A DNA stretch of 43,320 bases, taken from contig CAIWAH010000134.1 in the NCBI GenBank assembly GCA_903910585.1, positions 1 through 43,320 of the forward strand. Reading direction: 5' to 3'. The DNA is from an uncultured Verrucomicrobiota bacterium (GTDB lineage Bacteria; Verrucomicrobiota; Verrucomicrobiia; Limisphaerales; UBA9464). The notes below the pieces were generated by a model. That model made no database searches, was not told the origin of the DNA, and saw nothing but the letters and a program-made list of their open reading frames with translations. Of the stretch, positions 7,803 through 17,705 are shown one piece after another. Positions within the stretch are counted from its first letter, which is position 1. Each line of letters opens with the position of its first letter. The translations under genes and the position numbers were made by a program.

Positions 7803-8392
7803 TCGGCGGTTCCTCCGTTGAACAGGTCTGTGCTGACGGCGATCGCCAGGATGATCCAGCCGGCGAGCTGCGCAACGGCGACGGCGACGGCCAGGACCAA
7901 CCGCCATCGGGACGGGTTTACCAGGCTGCCCGGGGCCTTCCAGAAGCGGAAGGCGAGGAATACGGCCGCCGGGGCCGTGATGAGGGTGGCCGGCCAGAAA
8001 AGCAGCGGCACCAGCGCCAGCAGCAGGCAGCGGTAATCCCAGCGGGCGCGGGTCGTTTCGAGCTGGCTGAAGCCGCCGGCTTCGCGTCCCGCCGTGAGGC
8101 AGGTCGGGCACAGCTTCTTCGGTCCGACTTCAACCTCGCACAGGCCGCAGATGAATCGCCCGCACTGTTCGCAGGCGGACTGGGCGGGACGGCTGGTGTG
8201 GAAAAAACAGGACGATTCGCCCTCGCCCGCCGGGGCGGCGGCCGCCGGGTCGCGCAGGGGACGGTTCAGCGCCGGGAACGCGATGGCGCGGATGGGAGTG
8301 CCGCAGCCGAAGCACGCGACGAACGTCGCCTCGCGGAGGCGGTCGGCGACCAGGGCAAGCTGGCATTTGGGGCAGCGAAGGGCGGCGTCCAT
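7799..8392 (-). CDS. Zinc-ribbon/B-box membrane protein
   Basis: 197 residues with two metal-binding modules. The first is a ribbon with C7-C10 and C27-C30; the second is a B-box-like cluster (C62, H65, C74, C77, C82, C85, C95, C98). Two to three hydrophobic segments follow (about 122-150 and 163-187). The second module resembles the finger of the 105-residue protein at 6980, so the two may be related partners. The gene starts 2 nt after the RDD gene ends, and its stop overlaps the next start. No catalytic motif is visible. Confidence 0.75.
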   Translation of the reverse strand: MDAALRCPKCQLALVADRLREATFVACFGCGTPIRAIAFPALNRPLRDPAAAAPAGEGESSCFFHTSRPAQSACEQCGRFICGLCEVEVGPKKLCPTCLTAGREAGGFSQLETTRARWDYRCLLLALVPLLFWPATLITAPAAVFLAFRFWKAPGSLVNPSRWRLVLAVAVAVAQLAGWIILAIAVSTDLFNGGTAE

Positions 8393-8394
8393 GG

Positions 8395-9198
8395 TCAGCG
8401 CTTCACCACGCGGGTGTTGCAGATGTGGTCATGCAGGCTGCGCTTCTCCCGGTCGAAAATGGCGATGAAGTAGCCGATGTAGCAGGCCATGCCGCTGAGC
8501 AGCTCCGCGCCGGCGCGGCCGAACGCCCGCCCGTAGGAAACCGGCGAGCCATCCGCGAGCACCACCCGCAGTCCAAGCGCCTTCTTGCCGGGGGTATAGC
8601 CGAACCGGCCGATCAGCAGGCCATTGTAAAGGATGCTGGCGCCAATGAAGAACCCCTGCAGTCCCACTTGCAGGATCAGCAAGGATGCCGTTCCCGTGCT
8701 GTTGCCGCCGGTCAACATCGCCGGGACCGCCGCCCCGACGAACATGGAAGTCAGGACGAGGGGCACCACCAGGATCAGCCCGTCCAAAAAATCGGCCAGG
8801 AACCGCTGCCAGATCGTGGCCAGCACCATTTCCTGGGGCTGGTGGACGCCTTCCCGCAGCCGTTGGAGAAAGAGCGGTTTGCACGCGGCACAGACCGTCT
8901 GCGGCCCGAATTGCACCACCGCTTCCTCGGCGAACAGGCCGCCGCACTCCCCGCACCGGACCTGGCCGGGCTGGGGCGTCGCGGTTGGGCTGACATCGGA
9001 GAGCGGGGCGGGTGGCACCGCAGCGACCGGGCCGGCGGAGTGGGCGGGCCTGACCTCCGACCATGGCCGCCAGCCGGAGAGTCCCTCGTGCCAGACCAGC
9101 GTGGTGTCGCTGACGATCCCCTGCGCGGCGAGTTCCGCCATCTGCTCGGGCGTGCAGGGCCCCCGCTGCTGCCCGTCTTGGGCGTAATGCCAGTTCAT
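8395..9198 (-). CDS. GYF_2/zinc-ribbon/RDD-family membrane protein
   Basis: 267 residues from the ATG at 9198; longer in-frame readings upstream are not needed. The N-terminus is a GYF_2 (DUF4339) domain: WHYAQDGQQRGPCT, then GIVSDTTLVWHEGLSGWRPW (residues 3-46). A C82-C85/C103-C106 zinc ribbon follows. The rest is an RDD domain with membrane segments (about 138-160, 172-195, 232-249) and the typical GYTPGKKALGLRVV turn. RDD proteins are poorly understood; some relate to ion or solute passage. It is the first gene of the operon, and the 136-bp divergent gap to the ceramidase-like gene should hold the promoter, though I see no clear -35/-10 pair. Confidence 0.85.
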   Translation of the reverse strand: MNWHYAQDGQQRGPCTPEQMAELAAQGIVSDTTLVWHEGLSGWRPWSEVRPAHSAGPVAAVPPAPLSDVSPTATPQPGQVRCGECGGLFAEEAVVQFGPQTVCAACKPLFLQRLREGVHQPQEMVLATIWQRFLADFLDGLILVVPLVLTSMFVGAAVPAMLTGGNSTGTASLLILQVGLQGFFIGASILYNGLLIGRFGYTPGKKALGLRVVLADGSPVSYGRAFGRAGAELLSGMACYIGYFIAIFDREKRSLHDHICNTRVVKR

Positions 9199-9334
9199 CG
9201 GCGGTGGTGATGAGGTTGCGTGGCGTGAGTGTGTCCGGCGGCTTTGGAGCTCGGAAAGCGAAATCCCCGCGCCGCGGATGAATCCCCCAAACAATCCGTG
9301 GACCCCGGGCGGGCGCCGGCGGCAGCCTTGGCCC

Positions 9335-10585
9335 ATGAAGCCTTGGTCATTGCTCCTGCTGGCCGCCTTTTGCCTTTCGTGGTTTTCGGCCGAAGCGGGT
9401 TTCCGTGCCGGCATCGCCATCCGGGTGGTGACGCCCGAACCCCTGTTGCCGGTCTCCGGCGGGCTGGGCCAGCCGAGTTCGGCCCGGGAGAAGCGCGGCG
9501 AACTCACGGTGCGGGCGCTGGTGCTGGAGAACGACGGCGTGCGCGTGGGCTTCGTCAGCACGGATTTCATCGGGTTCCCGGCGGTGCTCGGCGACCGCGT
9601 TCGGGCCCGGGTGAAGGGGTTGCCCGGGGACCATCTGCTCATCGGCGCCACGCACACCCACAGCGCGCCCGAATCGTATGGGTTTCCCGACGGGAAGGGC
9701 GGTTCCACCGCCGACCTGAAGTATCTCGACTTCGTGGTCGCCCAGACGGCGGACGCGGTGAACGAAGCCCTCGGCCGGCTGCAATCGGCCCGGCTGCGCG
9801 TCGCGACCGGCGAGGCCAAGGGACGGATCGCCTACAACTACTACGCGCCGGACCTTTATGACCCGCGGGCCAGCGTCATTCAGGCGGTCGGCGCCGACGG
9901 CAAGGCCATCGCCACCCTGGTGAACTACGCGGTGCATCCGGAAGTCATCGGCAGCAGCCGGGGCATTTGCAGCCCGGACCTCATTGGACCGCTTTACGAT
10001 CGGATCGCCGCCGCGGGTGGCGGCACGGGCATCTTCATGAATGGCGCCCAGGGCGGGATGGTGACAGCCGACAACCGGCGGCCCGACGGCGAGGCGAATT
10101 CCTGGGAGGAATGCATCCGCATCGGCACCCTGCTGGCGGACGAAAGCCTCCGTCTGGTCAAGGATGCCCCGCTGCAGGATGACCCCAAGCTCCGGGTGGC
10201 GGTCCGGGAGGTGAAGTTCCCGGTCGAATCCCCGCTGCTGCTGGGCGTGCTCAAGGGATCGCCGATGGGCTACCGCACCGATGCCGAAGGCCGCATTACG
10301 ACGCGGATGAACCTGGTGGATCTGGGCCCGGCCCGCATCCTCACGATTCCGGGCGAGGCGCTGCCAAACATCGGCTATTACCTGAAGCGCAAGCTGGGCG
10401 GGGAACACAATCTCCTGTTCGGTCTCACCAATGACGCCTTCGGCTACATCCTCACCGAGGTCGATTGGAACAGCTTCAAGCGCTACGAATATGTGTCGCG
10501 CACCTGCCTGGGCGAGCAGACCGGGGAGATCCTGATCCGCGAGGCCCTGCAACTGGTGGCCGAGGCCGGATCGCGCAAACGCTGA
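9335..10585 (+). CDS. Secreted ceramidase-like (neutral/alkaline non-lysosomal ceramidase family) protein
   Basis: 416 residues from the ATG at 9335, chosen because MKPWSLLLLAAFCLSWFSAEA is a clear signal peptide; an upstream in-frame start would only add a polar tail. The N-terminal domain fits the neutral/alkaline ceramidase N-terminal family: a conserved STD motif (residues 75-77), HTHSAP (107-112) in place of the usual HTHSGP, and NYAVHPEVIG with a later FMNGAQGG. In true ceramidases a serine nucleophile sits in a different local context, and the C-terminal domain is missing here, so ceramide hydrolysis is not assured. Verrucomicrobial genomes carry many such paralogues. Likely an extracytoplasmic metal-dependent hydrolase of unknown substrate. 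Confidence 0.8.
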   Translation: MKPWSLLLLAAFCLSWFSAEAGFRAGIAIRVVTPEPLLPVSGGLGQPSSAREKRGELTVRALVLENDGVRVGFVSTDFIGFPAVLGDRVRARVKGLPGDHLLIGATHTHSAPESYGFPDGKGGSTADLKYLDFVVAQTADAVNEALGRLQSARLRVATGEAKGRIAYNYYAPDLYDPRASVIQAVGADGKAIATLVNYAVHPEVIGSSRGICSPDLIGPLYDRIAAAGGGTGIFMNGAQGGMVTADNRRPDGEANSWEECIRIGTLLADESLRLVKDAPLQDDPKLRVAVREVKFPVESPLLLGVLKGSPMGYRTDAEGRITTRMNLVDLGPARILTIPGEALPNIGYYLKRKLGGEHNLLFGLTNDAFGYILTEVDWNSFKRYEYVSRTCLGEQTGEILIREALQLVAEAGSRKR

Positions 10586-10730
10586 GCAACGAATCGCCGC
10601 GACCCTGTTTTGGCAATTTTGGGGTTGTCATGCAGGAGGCGAGCGGGCGCAGTCAGGCCGTGTTTCCCAAGCCATGCCGTGATCGTGGTTGAATTGTAGC
10701 CCGCCGGCAGGGAGGGGGCTTCGTAGCCGA

Positions 10731-13700
10731 ATGAAACTTCCGCGAATCGCCGAACGGACCAGCCTGATCTACATCGGGGCGGGTTTGCTGTGGATCCAGT
10801 GCTCCGACTGGCTGCTGGGGAAGTTGGTCCGCGATCCAGCATGGGTGACCCGCATCAGCATCGCCAAGGGATTTGCGTTCGTGGTGTTCACGGGCGGCCT
10901 GCTTTACCTGGTGCTGCGGCGCGAGGTCAGCCGGTGGGAACGGGAGACCGCCGAGAAGGAGGCCGCCCGCGCGGAGTTGGAACAATTCCAGGCCAAGCTC
11001 TCCGAGCTGGCCCTGTCGGTTCCCGGAGTCGTCTATGCGTTCCGTCTGCGGGCGGATGGGGCGATGGAGGTGCCCTACGCCAGCCCGCGCCTCAACGAGA
11101 TGTTCGGTGTGGACCCGGCGACCGTGGTGGCGGACGCGCGTCCGCTGATCCACATGGTCCACGCCGAGGACCGCGGCAAACTCCTGGGCTCGATCGAAGG
11201 ATCGGCGCGGACGCTGACGCCGTGGCATTGCGTTTTCCGGGTGCGAAGCGCGCGCGGCCCGGAGGTCTGGGTCGAAGGCCGGTCGGTTCCGCGCAGGGAA
11301 GCGGACGGCAGCGTGCTCTGGCACGGCCTGCTGCTGGATGCCACCGACCGGCATCGGGCCGAAGTGCAGCTGCTGCGGCAGCAGGCCGAGCTGCAGATGA
11401 TCCTCGATTCGGTGCCGGCGTTCGTCTTTTACAAGGACCGCGAACACCGGATGTTGCGGGTCAATGCCGAAATGCTGCGGGTGACCGGCCGAAGCCGCGA
11501 AGAGGTCGAAGGGCGGACCGAAACCGAGAACGGCTCGCCTTACGCCGAGAGCTATTACCGCGATGAAAACGAGGTCATCGCCACCGGGCAGCCCAAGCTG
11601 GGCATCGTCGAGCGTCTGGTCACCACCCAGGGGGACCGCTGGATGCGGACCGACAAGTTCCCGAACCGTGACGAGAGCGGGCGGATCATCGGCGTGGTGG
11701 GGTTCGCCCTCGACATCACGGAACAGGTGCGGGCCCGGGAGATCGAGGAACGCCAGCTGCGGGTGATCGAGGCGGTCCGGCGGGCGCAGGAGGAATACAT
11801 CGCAACCCGTTCGCTGCGGGCGGCCCTCGGCACTCTGCTCGATCCGTTGCTGAACTTTACCGCCGGTGAATTTGGCTTCCTCGGCGAGGTGGTGGCGGAT
11901 TTGGAAGGCCGGCGGTGCCTCCAGGTGCTGGCGTTGACCAACATCGCCTGGGATGCCGTCACCCGCGGGCTCTATGCGCGGCACGAATCCCAGGGCCTGG
12001 TCTTTTCCAATCTCAACTCCCTGTTCGGCGCGGTGATCACCGGGGCCGAGCTGGTGATCTCGAACGATCCCGCGCGGGATCCCCGTCGCGGCGGCCTGCC
12101 GCCCGGCCATCCGCCGTTGCGATCTTTTCTCGGAATTCCCCTGAAGCATGGGAACGAAGTCGTCGGCGTGATCGGCGTCGCCAACCGGCCCGGCGGATTT
12201 GAGCCGGCCACGGTGGTGGGCATCGAGCCGTTGCTCACGACGTGTGTCAGCCTCATCCAGGCCGACCGGGAGGCCCGGCGCCACCGCGAGGCCGAAGCGG
12301 CACGTCTGCAGGGCGAGCTGAGGTTCCGCTCGTTGGTCGAGACGATCGACCAGATCTTCTGGACGTCTCCGCCCGGCGCCACGTCGCCGAGTTACGTCAG
12401 TCCTGCGGTCGAGGCGATCACCGGCTGGCCGGCGGATCACTTTGTCAGTCAGCCCGGGGCGTGGATGGAGCTGGTTGTGCCCGAGGACCGGGCAAGACTG
12501 GCGGCGGCCATCGCCTCGGAGCCGGAGGGCAGGCGGGCACCGATCGAATACCGGATCATCAACCGGGCGGGGCAGCGCCGCTGGATTTGGAGCCGGGCCT
12601 TTCCGGTGCGGGACGAAAGCGGTGCCGTGGTCGCGTTCAACGGAATCGCCTCGGACATCACGGAACGCCGCGAGGCCGAGCAGGCGCTGCTGGAGAGCGA
12701 GCAGCGCTTCCAGCGGATCTTCGAGTCCAGCCCGGTGCTGCACTCGATGAGTTCCTATCCGGAAGGGCGCTGCCTGATGGTGAACCGCCATTTCACCGAC
12801 CGGCTCGGATACTCGCTGGAGGATCTTCAAGGGGTGAGTGCCCTGGATTCGGGCATGTGGGTGAAGCCGGAACAGCGGCAGCAGCTCCTCCGTGACCTGG
12901 AAGCGGGCGGTCCGGTCCTGGCGCGCGAATGTCTCAATCGGGCCAAGGATGGTTCCCTGCGACACCTGCTGACTTCGGTGAACCGGGTCGTGGTGAACGG
13001 GCAGGCGAGCCTGATCTTTGCCGCGGCGGACATCACGGACCGAAAGCGGGCCGAGGAGGAGGTGGCCCGCCGGGATGCGATCCTCGCCTCGGCCGAGTTT
13101 GCCGGCGAACAGTTCCTCCGCGAACAGGACTGGGAGACCGCCGCACACCAGGTGCTGGCGCGGGTCGGAGAGGCGGCCGCCGCGAGCCGGGCCTACCTGT
13201 TTGAGAACTTTGTCGGTCCGGCCGGGGACTTGAGAGGCAGCCAGCGTTGCGAGTGGTGTGCGCCGGGGATCGAACCGCAGTTGGAGAATCCGCTGCTGCA
13301 GGACCTGCCCTACGAGGAGGCCGGCATCTGGGCGTGGTGCGAGCAGCTGTCGGCCGGTCGGTCGGTGGTTCTCGCGCTCTCCCAGGCGGGCGAGGCGGAA
13401 CGGCGGCTTCTGGAAGGGCAGCAGATCCAGTCGCTCGCCATCGTGCCCCTCATGGTCTCCGGCCAATGGTGGGGGGTGATCGGGCTGGACGAATGCACCT
13501 GCGAACGGGAATGGCTCCCTTCGGAGCTGGAGGCGCTCCGGGTCGTGGCAGACATGCTGGGCGCGGCCATCGCCCGCAAGCAGGTGGAATCGCTCCAGCG
13601 CGGCTTGGCGGCGGTGGTGGAGATGATTGCCCGCGGGGCGGGCCTCGCGGAAACGCTGGCGCGGCTCTGCCGGATCATGGAAGGGCAGTCGCCCGATCTG

Positions 13701-16433
13701 CTCTGCTCGGTGCTGCTGCTCGACGGTGAAGGCCGGCTCCGCCTCGGGGCTGCGCCCAGCCTGCCCGCCGATTACAATGCCGCCATCGACGGGCTGGCGA
13801 TTGGACCGAACGTGGGCTCGCGCGGCACCGCCGCGTTTCGCCGCGAGTCCGTCGTGGTCGCGGACATCGCCACGGATCCGCTGTGGCAGGACTTCCGCGA
13901 ATTGGCGCTCCGCCATGGACTCAAGGCCTGCTGGTCCACGCCCATCATCGACGCCTCCGACCGGGTGCTCGGCACGGTGGCGTTCTATTACCGCCACAGC
14001 GGGAGCCCGGGACCCGGCCACCTTCGCCTGGTCGGCCCGGCCACCCACACCGCGGCCGTCTGCATCGCCAATGCGCGGTCGGCGGAGTCCTTGCGGCTCA
14101 GCGAGGAAAGGTTCCGCCTCGCGATGACCGGTGCGAATGACGGGCTGTGGGATTGGGACCTCGTTTCCGAGGCCGTGTTCTATTCACCCCGGTGGAAGGC
14201 GATGCTGGGCTACGGCGATGCCGAACTCGGCAATCGCCTCGAAACCTGGCGCGACCTGCTTCACCCGGAGGATTTGGAGGCGGCCTTGGCGATGGTGGCG
14301 CAGCTTCGACGTGGCGAAATCGACTCCTTCGAGGCGGAGCACCGATTGCGGCATCGGCAGGGACACTGGGTCCATGTGCTGTCCCGGGGCACCGTTTCCC
14401 GGGATGCCCACGGCACGCCCATCCGGGTGTCCGGCACCCACGTGGACATCACCGAGCGCAAGGCTGCCGAAGCGGCCCTCGAGCAGTCCCTGTCCCTCGC
14501 CCGGGCGGCGCTCGAATCGACCGCCGACGGCATTCTGGTCGTGGATCTGGCCGGACGGATTGTGGATTTCAACAGCCAGTTCCTCGAAGTCTGGCGATTC
14601 CCGGACGACCTGGTGCCGGCCGGCCGGCGCCGGGACCTTTTCTCAGCGGGTGGAGACGAGCCCGCGATGCAACATGTGCTGGGCCAGTTGTCCGATCCGC
14701 CGGCGTTCATCGCGAAGGTGGCCGAACTTTATTCCCGACCGGAGGCGGTTAGCTTTGACGAACTGCGGTTCAAGGATGGGCGGATCGTCGAGCGCTATTC
14801 GATTCCCCAGCGCATCAACGGCAAACCGGTAGGCCGGGTGTGGAGTTTCCGGGACGTCACTTCTCGCCGGGCCGCCGAACAGTCGCTCCGCAGCGTGAAG
14901 GAGAACCTCGAGGTGCTCGTCGAGGCGATGCCCGACCTGATCGTGTTCGAGGATGCCGCGGGGCACTGGCAGATCGCCAACCAGGCGGCGCGGCGGCTGT
15001 TCCGGGTGGAGGACCAGGACTGGCGGGGCCGCACCCACCGGGAACTGCTGAACATGGTCCCGGAGCTCCGCTCGGTGCATGAGGTTTGCCTGCAGCGGGA
15101 GGGGGAAACCTGGGCTGCCCGTCAGGTGCTCCACAGCGAAAAGCAGATCCCGCGACCCGACGGCACCTTGGTCCAGTTGGAGATGTCCCGTGTGCCGATG
15201 TTTGATGCCGACGGTGCCCCCAAGGGACTGCTGGTGGTCGGCCGGGATGTGACGGCCAGGCATCATCTCGAGCTGCAGCTGCGCCATTCGCAGAAGATGG
15301 AGGCGATCGGGCAGCTGGCCGGCGGCGTGGCCCATGACTTCAACAACCTCCTGACCATCATCCAGGGCAACGTGTCCCTGCTGCTGGACTCGCCGGAACT
15401 GGGCGAAAGCAACGGCGTGCTGGCCGGCGAAATCCTGACGGCGTCGCAGCGGGCCGCGGGTCTGACCCGCCAGTTGTTGCTCTTCGGACGCAAGAGCGCG
15501 ATGCAGGCGCAGGAACTGGACCTCAACGAGGTGGTCTCCAACCTTTCGAAAATGCTCCGCCGGACGCTGGGCGAGGATGTCACCTTCAGTGTGCAATTGG
15601 CGTCCGGACTGAGCGCGGTGCGGGCGGACGCGGGCATGATCGAACAGGTGCTGCTCAACTTGGCCGTCAACTCCCGCGACGCGATGCCGCAGGGGGGCAC
15701 ACTGACGATTGCCACCGGCGAAGTGGAGCTGACGGTGGAATCCCTGCCGGCCAATCCGCAGGCCACGGTGGGGCGGTATGTGACCCTGGCGGTTTCGGAC
15801 ACGGGCCAAGGCATCCCGGCGGACGTCCTGCCCCGGATCTTCGATCCCTTCTTCACGACGAAATCCGTGGGCAAGGGAACCGGCCTCGGACTGGCAACCG
15901 TTTACGGAATCGTGCAGCAGCATCGCGGTTGGATCGAGGTGACCAGCGATTCGGGCGAAGGGGCGACCTTCCGGATTTTCCTGCCGGCTCTGGCGCGGCC
16001 GGTGACTACGGCGCCACGCGTTCAGGGCAATCGGGCACCGGCATTTCCGGCCGGCGACGACGGCGGAGTTCTGTTGGTCGAAGATGAACCGGCCGTCCGC
16101 CAACTCGTGTGCGGGCTGTTCCAACGCCACGGGTTCCGGGTGTTCACGGCAGTGACTGGCACGGAGGCCGTCGGGATCTGGGCGGAGCATGCCGCTGAAA
16201 TCGGGCTGCTGTTCACCGACATCACGATGCCCGGAGGCCTGACGGGCGTGGAGCTGGCCAAACGCCTGAAGGAGCAGAGCCCGAACCTGGGCGTCATCGT
16301 GACCAGCGGATTTGCCGCGGACCTCGGCAGCTACGGTCTCTCCGAGATTCCCGGCTGCCTGTTCCTGCAGAAGCCGTTCTCCCCGGCGGAACTGGCCGAG
16401 GTGGTCGGCGCCTGCCTCAAGCTGCGCCCATGA
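10731..16433 (+). CDS. Giant hybrid sensor histidine kinase (7 PAS, 3 GAF, HisKA, HATPase, REC)
   Basis: 1900 residues from the ATG at 10731, with a GGAGG 15 nt upstream at 10711. Two membrane helices (about 11-29 and 45-63) are followed by PAS (93-205), PAS (218-335), GAF (357-512), PAS (530-645), PAS (657-775), GAF (797-950), GAF (957-1115), PAS (1123-1245), PAS (1257-1380) and PAS (1390-1510). Then come HisKA with phospho-accepting H1535 in [11 protein letters not shown], a HATPase domain (N1647 in the N-box, DTGQGIP at 1690-1696, GTGLGL near 1716-1721) and a REC domain with E1784/D1785, D1830 and K1881. Autophosphorylation and transfer to the attached receiver should work; no DNA-binding output or separate regulator is encoded nearby. 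PAS linkers carry repeated DITER-type ends. Confidence 0.95.
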   Translation: MKLPRIAERTSLIYIGAGLLWIQCSDWLLGKLVRDPAWVTRISIAKGFAFVVFTGGLLYLVLRREVSRWERETAEKEAARAELEQFQAKLSELALSVPGVVYAFRLRADGAMEVPYASPRLNEMFGVDPATVVADARPLIHMVHAEDRGKLLGSIEGSARTLTPWHCVFRVRSARGPEVWVEGRSVPRREADGSVLWHGLLLDATDRHRAEVQLLRQQAELQMILDSVPAFVFYKDREHRMLRVNAEMLRVTGRSREEVEGRTETENGSPYAESYYRDENEVIATGQPKLGIVERLVTTQGDRWMRTDKFPNRDESGRIIGVVGFALDITEQVRAREIEERQLRVIEAVRRAQEEYIATRSLRAALGTLLDPLLNFTAGEFGFLGEVVADLEGRRCLQVLALTNIAWDAVTRGLYARHESQGLVFSNLNSLFGAVITGAELVISNDPARDPRRGGLPPGHPPLRSFLGIPLKHGNEVVGVIGVANRPGGFEPATVVGIEPLLTTCVSLIQADREARRHREAEAARLQGELRFRSLVETIDQIFWTSPPGATSPSYVSPAVEAITGWPADHFVSQPGAWMELVVPEDRARLAAAIASEPEGRRAPIEYRIINRAGQRRWIWSRAFPVRDESGAVVAFNGIASDITERREAEQALLESEQRFQRIFESSPVLHSMSSYPEGRCLMVNRHFTDRLGYSLEDLQGVSALDSGMWVKPEQRQQLLRDLEAGGPVLARECLNRAKDGSLRHLLTSVNRVVVNGQASLIFAAADITDRKRAEEEVARRDAILASAEFAGEQFLREQDWETAAHQVLARVGEAAAASRAYLFENFVGPAGDLRGSQRCEWCAPGIEPQLENPLLQDLPYEEAGIWAWCEQLSAGRSVVLALSQAGEAERRLLEGQQIQSLAIVPLMVSGQWWGVIGLDECTCEREWLPSELEALRVVADMLGAAIARKQVESLQRGLAAVVEMIARGAGLAETLARLCRIMEGQSPDLLCSVLLLDGEGRLRLGAAPSLPADYNAAIDGLAIGPNVGSRGTAAFRRESVVVADIATDPLWQDFRELALRHGLKACWSTPIIDASDRVLGTVAFYYRHSGSPGPGHLRLVGPATHTAAVCIANARSAESLRLSEERFRLAMTGANDGLWDWDLVSEAVFYSPRWKAMLGYGDAELGNRLETWRDLLHPEDLEAALAMVAQLRRGEIDSFEAEHRLRHRQGHWVHVLSRGTVSRDAHGTPIRVSGTHVDITERKAAEAALEQSLSLARAALESTADGILVVDLAGRIVDFNSQFLEVWRFPDDLVPAGRRRDLFSAGGDEPAMQHVLGQLSDPPAFIAKVAELYSRPEAVSFDELRFKDGRIVERYSIPQRINGKPVGRVWSFRDVTSRRAAEQSLRSVKENLEVLVEAMPDLIVFEDAAGHWQIANQAARRLFRVEDQDWRGRTHRELLNMVPELRSVHEVCLQREGETWAARQVLHSEKQIPRPDGTLVQLEMSRVPMFDADGAPKGLLVVGRDVTARHHLELQLRHSQKMEAIGQLAGGVAHDFNNLLTIIQGNVSLLLDSPELGESNGVLAGEILTASQRAAGLTRQLLLFGRKSAMQAQELDLNEVVSNLSKMLRRTLGEDVTFSVQLASGLSAVRADAGMIEQVLLNLAVNSRDAMPQGGTLTIATGEVELTVESLPANPQATVGRYVTLAVSDTGQGIPADVLPRIFDPFFTTKSVGKGTGLGLATVYGIVQQHRGWIEVTSDSGEGATFRIFLPALARPVTTAPRVQGNRAPAFPAGDDGGVLLVEDEPAVRQLVCGLFQRHGFRVFTAVTGTEAVGIWAEHAAEIGLLFTDITMPGGLTGVELAKRLKEQSPNLGVIVTSGFAADLGSYGLSEIPGCLFLQKPFSPAELAEVVGACLKLRP

Positions 16434-16495
16434 CGGCAACCTGAATCGGCCACGAGGTTCTCGACGTCGGGAAGGTGTTGGCGCAGGCTCACGCC

Positions 16496-17122
16496 ATGAT
16501 TTCCCGATGTGTTCGTTTCCTCGGTGCGTTGGCCTGCGCATGGACCCTTGCCGGTGCCGAACCGGTCCGCCTGTTCGATGGTGCCACTTTCCAGGGCTGG
16601 GACGGCGATACCAACCGCACCTGGCGAATCCGGGACGGCGCGCTGGTGGGCGGTTCGCTCACGGCGACGGTGCCTCGCAATGAGTTCCTCGCGACCACCG
16701 CGGGCTACACGAACTTCGTGCTGCGCCTGAAGTTCAAGCTCACCGGCTCGGAGGGGTTTGTGAACGGCGGCGTGCAGATCCGGAGCCAGCGCGTGCCGAA
16801 TGACAGCGAGATGATCGGCTATCAGGCCGACATCGGCGAAGGCTGGTTCGGGGCGATCTATGACGAATCCCGCCGGAACAAGGTCATGGCCAAACCGGCC
16901 GAAGCCGACGTCAAACGGGCGGTCAAGCCGGGCGAATGGAACGACTACGAGATCCGGGCCGAAGGCCGGCGGGTGATCCTGAAGATCAACGGCGTCCAGA
17001 TGGTGGACTACACCGAGGCCGATGCTGCGATACCGCAATTCGGCCGGATCGGCCTGCAAGTTCACGGCGGCGGCAAGACCGAGATCTGCTACCGGGACCT
17101 GACGCTGGAGCCGCTTCCGTAA
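16496..17122 (+). CDS. Secreted DUF1080 (3-keto-disaccharide hydrolase-like) protein
   Basis: 208 residues from the ATG at 16496, which opens a signal peptide (MISRCVRFLGALACAWTLAG); a GTG 21 nt upstream would only lengthen it. The mature protein is a single laminin G-like jelly-roll typical of DUF1080: LFDGATFQGWDGD near the start, WRIRDGALVGG, then FVLRLKFKL, GGVQIRSQR, GYQADIGEGWFGAIYDESRR and a final GRIGLQVHGG. Some members of this fold hydrolyse 3-keto-disaccharides; most are uncharacterised. It follows the kinase gene by 62 bp on the same strand, and its stop faces that of the convergent zinc-ribbon gene 12 bp away. Confidence 0.85.
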   Translation: MISRCVRFLGALACAWTLAGAEPVRLFDGATFQGWDGDTNRTWRIRDGALVGGSLTATVPRNEFLATTAGYTNFVLRLKFKLTGSEGFVNGGVQIRSQRVPNDSEMIGYQADIGEGWFGAIYDESRRNKVMAKPAEADVKRAVKPGEWNDYEIRAEGRRVILKINGVQMVDYTEADAAIPQFGRIGLQVHGGGKTEICYRDLTLEPLP

Positions 17123-17134
17123 CGGCGGCCCAGG

Positions 17135-17608
17135 TCAGCCCTTGTAAACGATCAGCACGCCGAAATCCACGAGCAGCTTCTGCGTGCCCATCTCGACGTA
17201 GCTGTAGCTGATCGTCGTGATGCTCACGATGCTTTCCTCGCCCACCTTGCTGAGGAAGTCCGTGACGATGGTGTCGAAGTTGTCGTGACCGACCTCCTTG
17301 CAGTCGATGTGGCGGATGGTCTTGATGCGGAGGCGTCTGGTGCCGTCTTTCGCCGCAGCCTCCAATGACGGCAGGGCCTTCTTGATCAGCGGCTGGACTG
17401 GGTTCTCGGTCACGGGCACGGAGAAATGCTTCTCCTCCTTGGCGGCGGCGGAAGTGTGGGCGGCGATGCCCACCTTGAGGTTGTTGGCGTCCGGCTGCGG
17501 AATGGTCATCGGTTTGCTGCACGCGGGGCAGGCGATCTGCTGGCCGGCGGCGCCGATTTCCACTTCGAGTTCCTGGTGGCAACTGGGGCATTTGAAGGCG
17601 ATGTCCAT
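17135..17608 (-). CDS. Zinc-ribbon protein of unknown function
   Basis: 157 residues. The first 35 form a ribbon with C7-C10 and C27-C30, the same spacing as in the 197-residue protein at 7799, so the two ribbons may be related. The rest, after a polar linker, is an alpha/beta domain (residues about 60-157: KHFSVPVTENPVQPLIKKAL, then RRLRIKTIRHIDCKEVG, ending in TISYSYVEMGTQKLLVDFGVLIVYKG read in pieces) that I do not recognise. No signal peptide or membrane segment is seen, so it should be cytoplasmic. The protein is well formed and not low-complexity, supporting a real gene. Confidence 0.75.
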   Translation of the reverse strand: MDIAFKCPSCHQELEVEIGAAGQQIACPACSKPMTIPQPDANNLKVGIAAHTSAAAKEEKHFSVPVTENPVQPLIKKALPSLEAAAKDGTRRLRIKTIRHIDCKEVGHDNFDTIVTDFLSKVGEESIVSITTISYSYVEMGTQKLLVDFGVLIVYKG

Positions 17609-17705
17609 AAGACGCTGGGTGGATGCGTGGAAGTGCTAGCCCACCCGTCCGAACTTGGAAAGCCCCGGCGGTGAACCTTTTTTGGCGGACTCTGGCCGCG
17701 CCCGT

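Noticed and set aside
10653..14048. Long open frame on the minus strand opposite the hybrid kinase
   Set aside because: It is antisense to a kinase with intact domains, has Arg/His/Gly/Pro-rich composition typical of a shadow of GC-rich codons, and shows no recognisable domain.
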